Shown here piece after piece: positions 1 to 5,530 of a DNA stretch of 6,245 nucleotides. This DNA comes from Candidatus Sulfopaludibacter sp. SbA3 (GTDB lineage: Bacteria; Acidobacteriota; Terriglobia; Bryobacterales; Bryobacteraceae). Position 1 is the first letter of the stretch. Every line of letters starts with the position of its first letter. Position numbers and translations under genes: made by a program. Location of the stretch: the NCBI GenBank assembly GCA_945861255.1, contig CAMAUG010000236.1:1-6245 (forward strand), in the 5' to 3' direction. Below the pieces are notes generated by a model that made no database searches, was not told where the DNA came from, and worked only from the letters and a program-made list of their open reading frames with translations.

Positions 1-1801
1 CACCCACGTTGCCCTGAACTGCTTCCACGTTCGGATCCGCGGTAATGATTGCCGCCGCCTGCATGCTGGTCTTTCGCTGAGCCTCGAATGAGGAATCCTG
101 TGGAAATTGTATTTGGGCGCTTAGCACCCCCGTATCTTCGCTGGGGATAAAACCTGTCGGCATCTGCCGGTACAAATATGCCGTGCCTACGCCGGTGCCG
201 ATGGCAACCAACAGCATCAAAAAGCGCAAACGGATCGCGCCGCGCAGCGTCCAGATATAGGCGTCTCGCGCGCCGTCGAACATCCGTTCCGTCAGATTGT
301 AAAGCTTGTTGTGATGTTCGCTGGGTGGTTTCAGGAAACGGCTGCACAGCATCGGTGTCAGCGAAAGCGACACCGCGCCGGAAATCAGAATCGCCGTCAT
401 GATCACTACTGAGAATTCGTGGAACAGGCGGCCGATCAAGCCGCCCATGAACAGCACCGGAATAAACACGGCGGCCAGCGACAGGGTCATGGAAAGCACC
501 GTGAAGGCGATTTCGCGCCCGCCCTCCAGCGCGGCCTCAAACCGGCTCTTGCCCATTTCCATATGGCGGACGATGTTTTCCAGCACCACAATCGCGTCGT
601 CCACCACGAATCCCACCGCCAGCGTCAGCGCCATCAGTGACAAGTTGTCGAGGGAAAACTTGAACAGCGGCATTATCGCGAACGTGCCGACAATCGACAA
701 CGGCAGAGCCAGGCTGGGAATCAAGGTGGCCGAAACGTTCCGCAGGAACAGGAAGATGACCAGAACCACAAGCACCACGGCCAGACCCAGCGTGAGCTTC
801 ACGTCATTGACGGAGTTGCGGATGGGCTCCGAGCGGTCCATCACAATATCCATGTTGATCGCCGGCGGCAACTGCGCGCGGAAGGTCGGCAGCAGTTTCA
901 GAATATTGTCGACGATGTCCACGGTGTTGGTGCCCGGCTGGCGCATGATCATCAAACCGACTGAGCGCCGCCCATTGTAAAAATTTACGGATTTGTCGTT
1001 CTGAACGCTGTCCATCACCTTGCCCAGTTCTTCCAGGCGTACCGACGAGCCATTACGGTAGGTGACGATGAGCGGCTTGTACTCATCGGCGCTGGCCAGC
1101 TGCCCCTTGGCCTCCACGGTGAACGCCTGCGCCCGGCCCCACAGCGTGCCGGTGGGAAGATTGGCATTCTGGCGGTCGATGGCCTGTTGTACTTCGTCCA
1201 GGCTGATGCCTCGATTGACCAGTTTGTTCGGGTCCAACTGAATCCGCACCGCGAATCTGCCGGTACCGTACACGTTGACCTGCGAAACGCCGCTCAACGT
1301 TGAAATCTGCGGCGCCACCACGGTTTCGGCGTATTCGTTCACCATCGATGAATTGAACGTGTCGGAGTTGAGCGAAAACATCAGAATCGGTTGCTCGGCC
1401 GGATTCTGCTTCCTCAAGGATGGTGGGTTGGGCATGCCGGGAGGCAGGCGGCGGCCCACGGCGGCGATGGCGTTCTGTACGTCCTGCGCGGCCGAATCGA
1501 TGTCGCGGTCCAGCGAGAACTGCAGCGTGACGTTGGTGGAGCCGCGACTGCTGTTGGACGTCATGGAATCCAGACCCTCGATGGTCGAAAACTGGCGCTC
1601 CAGCGGCGAAGCCACCGACGCGGCCATGGTTTCCGGGTTGGCGCCCGGCAACTGGGCCATCACGCTAATGGTGGGGAAGTCGACGTTCGGCAGATCGCTT
1701 ACCGGCAGGCCCTGGTAGCCGATAATGCCGAAGATCAGAAGTCCGGACATCACCAGAACCGTCATCACCGGGCGGCGGATAAAGAGAGCGGTCAGATTCA
1801 T
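1..1801 (-). CDS. RND multidrug efflux permease, MdtB/MdtC-like (HAE-1 family), N-terminal 600 residues
   Basis: Inner-membrane proton/drug antiporter subunit of a tripartite efflux pump. The minus-strand frame is open from ATG at 1801 to the left edge, so the C-terminal part (about 40% of a usual 1,030-1,050 residue protein) is missing. Visible features: the N-terminal FIRRP signature (residues 7-11) at the start of TM1 (about 12-29); a porter region with the family signatures LPGANPETM and SNSSRGSTNVTLQF; TM2 about 336-353; TM3 about 360-379; TM4 about 387-408 with GFVVDDAIVVLENI carrying the paired proton-relay Asp401-Asp402 (AcrB D407/D408); TM5 about 433-452; TM6 about 465-482 ending in LTPMLC; TM7 about 523-541. 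Similarity is closest to MdtC/MdtB rather than AcrB. The start has only a weak purine-rich site (AGAGA) 7-8 bases upstream. The gene before it encodes a cytochrome, not an adaptor. The substrate cannot be read from the sequence. Confidence 0.95.
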   Translation of the reverse strand, partial: MNLTALFIRRPVMTVLVMSGLLIFGIIGYQGLPVSDLPNVDFPTISVMAQLPGANPETMAASVASPLERQFSTIEGLDSMTSNSSRGSTNVTLQFSLDRDIDSAAQDVQNAIAAVGRRLPPGMPNPPSLRKQNPAEQPILMFSLNSDTFNSSMVNEYAETVVAPQISTLSGVSQVNVYGTGRFAVRIQLDPNKLVNRGISLDEVQQAIDRQNANLPTGTLWGRAQAFTVEAKGQLASADEYKPLIVTYRNGSSVRLEELGKVMDSVQNDKSVNFYNGRRSVGLMIMRQPGTNTVDIVDNILKLLPTFRAQLPPAINMDIVMDRSEPIRNSVNDVKLTLGLAVVLVVLVIFLFLRNVSATLIPSLALPLSIVGTFAIMPLFKFSLDNLSLMALTLAVGFVVDDAIVVLENIVRHMEMGKSRFEAALEGGREIAFTVLSMTLSLAAVFIPVLFMGGLIGRLFHEFSVVIMTAILISGAVSLSLTPMLCSRFLKPPSEHHNKLYNLTERMFDGARDAYIWTLRGAIRLRFLMLLVAIGTGVGTAYLYRQMPTGFIPSEDTGVLSAQIQFPQDSSFEAQRKTSMQAAAIITADPNVEAVQGNVG

Positions 1802-1841
1802 GAGTTGTTCTCTGGAGGCCGATTTCGTACCCGGCAGAACG

Positions 1842-1855
1842 CCAATGTACAATGG
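1842..1855. promoter_or_regulatory. Imperfect 14-bp palindrome upstream of the efflux permease (possible operator)
   Basis: The sequence CCAATGTACAATGG is a palindrome except for one mismatched pair in each arm (core TGTACA, outer CCA/TGG). It ends about 40 bases upstream of the permease ATG, where a TetR-like repressor site could sit. No regulator gene is next to it, and a 14-bp imperfect palindrome can arise by chance. No convincing -35/-10 pair was found on the minus strand here. Confidence 0.2.
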
Positions 1856-1882
1856 TACCCCAAACTAATGACGATCACCGGC

Positions 1883-1930
1883 AGGCCCGGAGTTACCCGC
1901 CGGCCTAAGTAAATCGGCACCGGCGGGCCT
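1883..1930 (-). terminator. GC-rich inverted repeat after the cytochrome gene, possible terminator or mRNA-stabilising hairpin
   Basis: A perfect 8-bp inverted repeat (CCCGCCGG at 1896-1903, CCGGCGGG at 1920-1927) begins just past the cytochrome stop codon at 1929-1931. An alternative 7-bp pairing (AGGCCCG at 1883-1889 with CGGGCCT at 1924-1930) shares one arm with it. No T-tract follows on the minus strand, so classical intrinsic termination is uncertain. It could also be a processing or stabilising structure between the cytochrome and permease transcripts. Confidence 0.4.
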
Positions 1931-2690
1931 AATTCGCTGGGGGCGGCGCCTCTGCCGGGAGCAACATCAGAGACACCCCCGGGGGCACCCCTTGAACCAC
2001 GGTTCCTTTAGGCAAGCTCAGCGGGCTGCGCAGAGGGAATGGGTGGGCATAATCCGGCTTAAACGGCAGCATCCACAACAGCGGCTGAACGCTGCCGTCG
2101 GGCAATTCGGCCGTAATCTGAAAAGTAGCGCCCGCGGGCGCCTTTTGTGGGTACAATCCGTCCAGAACCAAGGCTTGGATCAGTTTAGTGTCGCCGTTCA
2201 AGGTCAGCGCGCCCGAAGGCGTCACGAAAGGCGGAGACGGCGAGGGTGGCATGGGCACTGGCGGCAGATCTTTTTCCTCGCCCTCCGGAGCGCCGCCGTC
2301 CACCCATTGCGCGATGACTTCCATCTGCTCCGGCGTCAGCGCCGGGTCCCCTCGAAATTCGCCGAACCCCTTTACCGCGCCCCAGGGAGGCATGCGGCGT
2401 TCCAGTGTTTCCTCCTGGATCGCCTTGGCCCACGGGCGCGCATCCTGGTAGGTCAGCAGCGAAAACGCCGGACCATTCGGTCTGTGGCAGGACGCGCAGC
2501 GGTCGAACACGATCCGCGAGATCTCCCGATTCCACGTGATCTTGGTGGTAATGACGTCGTGCGCCGAAAGGAGCAAGACCGGTACGATGCACGCGAGCAG
2601 CAGCTTCCCAACACGCGCCGGGCCGCATCGCTTATTTCGTGATGTCGCGCGCGCAAACTGAAATACTACGCGATACGCGATAGTACGCAT
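1929..2690 (-). CDS. Exported monoheme cytochrome c-like protein with a PHM-like C-terminal fragment
   Basis: A probable periplasmic or membrane-anchored c-type heme protein of 253 residues if the ATG at 2690 is used. A basic N-terminus (1-29) is followed by a hydrophobic segment (about 30-43) acting as signal or anchor. The heme motif CASCH is at 65-69 (bases 2498-2484), followed by RPNGPAFSLLTYQDARPWAKA and the RRMPPW motif, whose Met100 is the likely axial ligand. LTPEQMEVIAQWVDGGAPEG (119-138) is the usual C-terminal helix of this cytochrome type. A proline-rich linker (about 143-158) leads to a roughly 95-residue domain with ELPDGSVQPLLWM and LPKGT. I recall similar pieces in acidobacterial heme/copper type II monooxygenase-like proteins, but the HxH copper ligands are absent here. 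The start is uncertain: a GTG at 2741 has a better ribosome site (GGAAGGG) but gives an overlong 48-residue leader region. The redox partner is unknown. Confidence 0.8.
   Translation of the reverse strand: MRTIAYRVVFQFARATSRNKRCGPARVGKLLLACIVPVLLLSAHDVITTKITWNREISRIVFDRCASCHRPNGPAFSLLTYQDARPWAKAIQEETLERRMPPWGAVKGFGEFRGDPALTPEQMEVIAQWVDGGAPEGEEKDLPPVPMPPSPSPPFVTPSGALTLNGDTKLIQALVLDGLYPQKAPAGATFQITAELPDGSVQPLLWMLPFKPDYAHPFPLRSPLSLPKGTVVQGVPPGVSLMLLPAEAPPPAN
2664..2685. promoter_or_regulatory. Palindrome-like operator candidate in the cytochrome/cupin divergent region
   Basis: TACTA (2664-2668) and TAGTA (2681-2685) form a perfect inverted pair around two CGCG blocks (2669-2672, 2676-2679), which are offset by one base. 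Inside it the heptamer ACGCGAT occurs twice in tandem (2668-2681). The TACTA/TAGTA arms recall BlaI/MecI-type and PadR-type operators. The site covers where the -35 of a plus-strand promoter would lie and is just downstream of a possible minus-strand promoter. It overlaps the first codons of the cytochrome if the 2690 start is right, so part of the pattern could be codon content. Confidence 0.35.
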
Positions 2691-2694
2691 GTCA

Positions 2695-2705
2695 GATAAA
2701 TTATC
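2695..2705. promoter_or_regulatory. AT-rich palindrome, candidate -10 region for the divergent promoters
   Basis: GATAAATTATC is an 11-base palindrome around one central base, in an AT-rich island within GC-rich DNA. On the minus strand it reads GATAAT, a good -10 match, which would start transcription almost at the cytochrome ATG (2690), giving a nearly leaderless message. On the plus strand GATAAA could serve as -10 for the cupin, with a leader of about 75 bases. No good -35 is seen for either direction, so this rests on composition and position. Confidence 0.3.
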
Positions 2706-2784
2706 CCATAGCGCTACCCGGCGCTTTGGCTCCATGGCCACGGGCGGCGCCCTTCCCCGCGGGACTCATGGGAAGATGGAAGCC

Positions 2785-3147
2785 ATGGCTCGCAAGATCG
2801 AAAAACCCACTATCATCACTTCCGCCGGGAACCTGCCGAAGAAAATCGCCGAATACGTGGGCCGCGTGAACTCCAGCACCGCGGCGGTGAGTATCGCTCA
2901 TATGAACAGCCCCTCCGGGTGGCTGGAGCCGGGGCAGACGCCGGAGTTCGACGAATACACAGTGGTGCTGCGCGGGACGTTGCGGGTGGAAACCAAGGCG
3001 GGAATGATGGAAATCGACGCCGGTCAGGCGATCCTCGCCCCCCAAGGCGAATGGGTCCGCTACAGCACCCCTGGCGCCCAGGGGGCGGAGTATATCGCGG
3101 TGTGTATTCCCGCGTTTGCGCCGGACACCGTGCACCGGGACGAGTGA
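2785..3147 (+). CDS. Small single-domain cupin protein lacking the usual metal histidines
   Basis: A 120-residue cupin_2-type beta-barrel, probably cytoplasmic, with no signal peptide. Motif 1 is seen as PGQTPEFDEYTVVLRGTL (49-66): the spacing and the closing G of the usual G-X5-HxH-X3,4-E-X6-G are present, but Gln/Pro/Glu stand where the two metal-binding His normally are. Motif 2 is GQAILAPQGEWVRY (80-93), again without the usual His. Metal binding, if any, would have to use Glu54, Asp56 or Glu57. I chose ATG 2785 because GGGAAG lies 9 bases upstream; in-frame ATGs at 2776, 2734 and 2689 would add a low-complexity, poorly conserved-looking leader. It is divergent from the cytochrome gene and 116 bases ahead of the PAL-like gene. 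The ligand is unknown; a sensory or binding role is as likely as catalysis. Confidence 0.85.
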   Translation: MARKIEKPTIITSAGNLPKKIAEYVGRVNSSTAAVSIAHMNSPSGWLEPGQTPEFDEYTVVLRGTLRVETKAGMMEIDAGQAILAPQGEWVRYSTPGAQGAEYIAVCIPAFAPDTVHRDE

Positions 3148-3263
3148 ACTCCGTTGCTTTGCCGAGCGGAGGACGACCGCAGCGCCGCATTTGCACCATG
3201 CGCGCAGTCGTGGTATCCCTGACCAAGAGGGCGATCTTGCCCGAAAAGAGAAAGGACACCACC

Positions 3264-4343
3264 GTGAAACGAAGTCTGTTCCTGGCTGCCACATTGTTCA
3301 TCAGCGCTACGGCGTTCCAGCTCGCCGCCGCCGATCCGCCCGAGATTCCTTACACCGCCGATCCCAATTTCCTGAAGCTCCCGCCCGACATCCACTTCGG
3401 CGAGACCTCCGGCGTCGCGGTGAATTCGCAGAAGCACATTTTTGTGTACAACCGCGGCAATTCTACAGGCCCGGCCTATGCGGCCACCGCGTCGCAGATT
3501 CTGGAATTCGGACCGGACGGCAAATATATCCGCGAAATCGGGAAGAACCTCTACGCCTGGTCCTATGCGCACGATGTACGTGTTGACCCGCAGGATAATA
3601 TCTGGGCCATCGACAAAGGCTCCGACATGGTCGTCAAGTTCACCCCGCAGGGCCGCGTTTCGATGATCTTCGGCCGCAAGAAAGAAGCCTCCGACGAAGC
3701 CGAGCCGTGGACGCACGTCAATCCGCCGCGCCCGCCCGTCGACGGCCAGTTCCGCCAACCCACCGATGTCGCCTGGGATCAGCAGGGCAACACCTTCGTC
3801 AGCGACGGCTATGTCAATTCGCGCGTCGCCGTGTACGACAAGAATGGCGATTGGAAGATGTCGTTCGGCACGCCCGGCAGCGGCCCAGGCCAGTTGAACA
3901 CACCGCACGGAATCGCTTCCGACAACCAGGGCAACATTTATGTCGCCGACCGCGGAAATCGTCGCATTCAAGTGTTCGATCACGACGGGAAAGTGCTTCG
4001 GGAAATCAAGATAGCGGTCACGGCGCCTCCGGGATTGAAGCCGTGGATGGGCGCGGTTGTCCCTGAAGATGCTCCGGCGAATACGATGAAGGCAGGTGCG
4101 CCGTGGACCGTTTGCATCACGCCGGGACCCACGCAGTATTTGTACACTTCAGACGCGTATCCGGGCCGAATCTACAAACTTACGCTGGATGGCAAACTGC
4201 TCGGAATGCTCGGGCGTGTCGGCCGGCAGCCGAATCAGTTCGGCTGGATTCACCAGATTGCCTGCCCGTCGGAAAATGAGCTGTACGTGGCGGAGATTCT
4301 GAACTGGCGCGTGAATAAGCTGACGCTGTCGCCGAAAAAATAA
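3264..4343 (+). CDS. Secreted six-bladed propeller, peptidyl-alpha-hydroxyglycine alpha-amidating lyase (PAL)-like, NHL repeats
   Basis: A 359-residue exported beta-propeller. The signal peptide is 1-23, with cleavage likely at AAA|DPP. NHL-type blades repeat the pattern GNxYVAD...RIQVFD (about 50-355). Compared from memory with animal PAL, it keeps long stretches, including GKNLY, FRQPTDVA and FVSDGYVNSR. It also keeps the residues assigned to catalysis and zinc binding: Arg64 (VYNRG), His103 (YAHDV), Tyr183 (DGY), His215 (TPHGI), Arg230 (ADR) and His330 (WIHQI). PAL splits peptidyl-alpha-hydroxyglycine into an amidated peptide and glyoxylate; the real substrate here is unknown. The two PAL disulfides are not conserved (only Cys284 and Cys334 occur). 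The GTG start at 3264 is preferred because AAAGGA lies 7 bases upstream and the signal peptide begins there; ATG 3198 would place 22 extra residues before it. No PHM partner is encoded in the window. Confidence 0.88.
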   Translation: MKRSLFLAATLFISATAFQLAAADPPEIPYTADPNFLKLPPDIHFGETSGVAVNSQKHIFVYNRGNSTGPAYAATASQILEFGPDGKYIREIGKNLYAWSYAHDVRVDPQDNIWAIDKGSDMVVKFTPQGRVSMIFGRKKEASDEAEPWTHVNPPRPPVDGQFRQPTDVAWDQQGNTFVSDGYVNSRVAVYDKNGDWKMSFGTPGSGPGQLNTPHGIASDNQGNIYVADRGNRRIQVFDHDGKVLREIKIAVTAPPGLKPWMGAVVPEDAPANTMKAGAPWTVCITPGPTQYLYTSDAYPGRIYKLTLDGKLLGMLGRVGRQPNQFGWIHQIACPSENELYVAEILNWRVNKLTLSPKK

Positions 4344-4352
4344 GGTAAAGTA

Positions 4353-4389
4353 GAGCGGGCGGGCGGGAACAGTTCCCGCATCCGCGCTC
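4353..4389 (+). other. Long GC-rich hairpin between the PAL-like and MBL genes
   Basis: GCGGGAAC (4363-4370) and GTTCCCGC (4372-4379) form a perfect inverted repeat around a single base, so the real loop is about 5 bases. Outer arms GAGCG (4353-4357) and CGCTC (4385-4389) can extend it. No T-run follows; a strong ribosome site (GGAGG, 4394-4398) comes directly after. It may be a weak terminator, an mRNA-processing site or a leader that tunes expression of the next gene. Confidence 0.5.
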
Positions 4390-4407
4390 GCCTGGAGGTA
4401 AACAAAC

Positions 4408-5424
4408 ATGATGCTTCGTGCAATCTTCGCTATACTCACCCTGGCGTGCTCGCTGCCTTTGGCGGCGCGTGATTTAGAAATTTACTGGATTGATGTGGAG
4501 GGTGGCGGGGCCACGCTGATCATCACTCCGAACGGCCAGTCCCTGCTCGTCGATACCGGCAACCCCGGGCCGGACGATCGCGACCCGAAGCGGATTTTCG
4601 CGGCCGCGCAGGCCGCGGGTCTCAAGAAAATCGACTATCTGTTCACTACGCATTACCACGGCGATCATGCCGGTGGGACTCCAGCTCTTTCGAAGATGAT
4701 CCCCATCGGCCAGTACTTCGATCATGGCGATTCCATTGAAGGGCAGGGGCGCGGTGCGCAGATTTGGGATGGTTACAAGTCCGTCGCCACCGGGAAGCGC
4801 ACCCAGGTGAGACCCGGAATGAAGCTGCCGCTCAAGGACGTCGACGCCGTGGTGGTCAGTTCCAATGCTGAAGTCATCCCGGCCGCCATTAACGGAGGGG
4901 GCGTGAATCCGTTTTGCATGAACGCAACCCCCAAGGCCGCCGATACTACGGAGAACCAGCGCAGCGCGGGTTTCCTGTTGACCTACGGTAAATTCAAATT
5001 CCTGGACCTGGGTGACCTTACATGGGACATGGAAATGCAATTGGCGTGCCCGATCAACAAGCTGGGCGCCGTGACTTTGTTCCAGGCGACCCATCACGGG
5101 TTTTTCGGAGATCAGTCCGGCTTTCCGCCGCACGTGTTGGCGCTGAAGCCCCAAGTGGTGGTGGTGAACAATGGACCCACCAAGGGTTGGCAGAATTCCG
5201 CGTGGGAGACGGTGCAGAAGATCCAGGGCTTGGAAGACACGTGGCAGATTCATCGGGCCATCGGGCCCAATCGCGACCACAACACCGGTGCGGATCTGAT
5301 CGCAAATCCGGAACCCACCGATCAGTGCAAAGGGAACTGGATCAAGGCGACCATCGAAAAGAACGGCAAGTTCACGCTGACCAACGGACGCAACGGATTC
5401 AAGAAGAGCTACACTTCACGGTAA
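4408..5424 (+). CDS. Secreted ComEC-like metallo-beta-lactamase-fold hydrolase
   Basis: A 338-residue exported metallohydrolase. The signal peptide is about 1-20 (FAILTLACSLPLAA|RD). The mature protein opens with the ComEC/Rec2-type strand DLEIYWIDVEGGGATLII, then LLVDTGNPG. The metal motif THYHGDHAGG gives His82, His84, Asp86 and His87; LDLGDLTWD supplies the likely bridging Asp203, and ATHHG the His229/His230 pair. These suffice for a two-metal (probably zinc) site. The family cleaves phosphoester, ester or lactam-type bonds, and neither the substrate nor the bond can be told from sequence. Unlike ComEC there are no membrane-channel segments, so this is the stand-alone hydrolase. The ATG at 4408 has GGAGG 9 bases upstream, the best ribosome site in the window. 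It follows the PAL-like gene by 64 bases, possibly co-transcribed. Three cysteines (170, 214, 307) remain in the mature protein. Confidence 0.9.
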   Translation: MMLRAIFAILTLACSLPLAARDLEIYWIDVEGGGATLIITPNGQSLLVDTGNPGPDDRDPKRIFAAAQAAGLKKIDYLFTTHYHGDHAGGTPALSKMIPIGQYFDHGDSIEGQGRGAQIWDGYKSVATGKRTQVRPGMKLPLKDVDAVVVSSNAEVIPAAINGGGVNPFCMNATPKAADTTENQRSAGFLLTYGKFKFLDLGDLTWDMEMQLACPINKLGAVTLFQATHHGFFGDQSGFPPHVLALKPQVVVVNNGPTKGWQNSAWETVQKIQGLEDTWQIHRAIGPNRDHNTGADLIANPEPTDQCKGNWIKATIEKNGKFTLTNGRNGFKKSYTSR

Positions 5425-5432
5425 GAAACGGG

Positions 5433-5465
5433 CGGCCGGGCGCGGGCGGGCGGCCGTCGTGTTTT
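5433..5465 (+). terminator. Probable intrinsic terminator after the MBL-fold hydrolase gene
   Basis: CGGCCG at 5433-5438 pairs with CGGCCG at 5451-5456 over a 12-base GC-rich loop, and TCGTGTTTT follows. The T-tract is short and interrupted, so termination may be partial. The position, 9 bases after the TAA stop and before a gene of unrelated function, supports the call. Confidence 0.45.
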
Positions 5466-5530
5466 CCCCATGGGTCGCGTGCGGTACTTCGCGGCCGCGC
5501 CGGCCACCCCGGACATTGCGACCATCGGAC

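Noticed and set aside
178..1912. Several plus-strand open frames across the first 1.9 kb
   Set aside because: All lie antisense to a continuous minus-strand frame encoding unmistakable RND permease signatures.
1992..2642. Plus-strand open frame (216 codons)
   Set aside because: Opposite the cytochrome gene, Arg/Gln-rich and without motifs; the CXXCH frame on the minus strand is the real one.
3149..3171. CTCCG/CGGAG hairpin just after the cupin stop
   Set aside because: A 5-bp stem with a 13-base loop and no T-tract is too weak to call a terminator.
3191..3219. TTGCAC and TATCCC with 17-base spacing upstream of the PAL-like gene
   Set aside because: Each hexamer matches only three of six consensus positions, which is no better than chance.
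2919..3263. Extended N-terminus of the propeller gene overlapping the cupin
   Set aside because: The 115 extra codons are the cupin gene read out of frame; the signal peptide and ribosome site place the start at 3264.
3060..3983. Long minus-strand open frame (307 codons)
   Set aside because: It lies antisense to the PAL-like gene, whose product is clearly conserved; the frame gives no recognisable domain and is a typical high-GC shadow.
4474..5280. Minus-strand open frame (268 codons)
   Set aside because: Antisense shadow of the MBL-fold hydrolase gene; the peptide shows no known motif.
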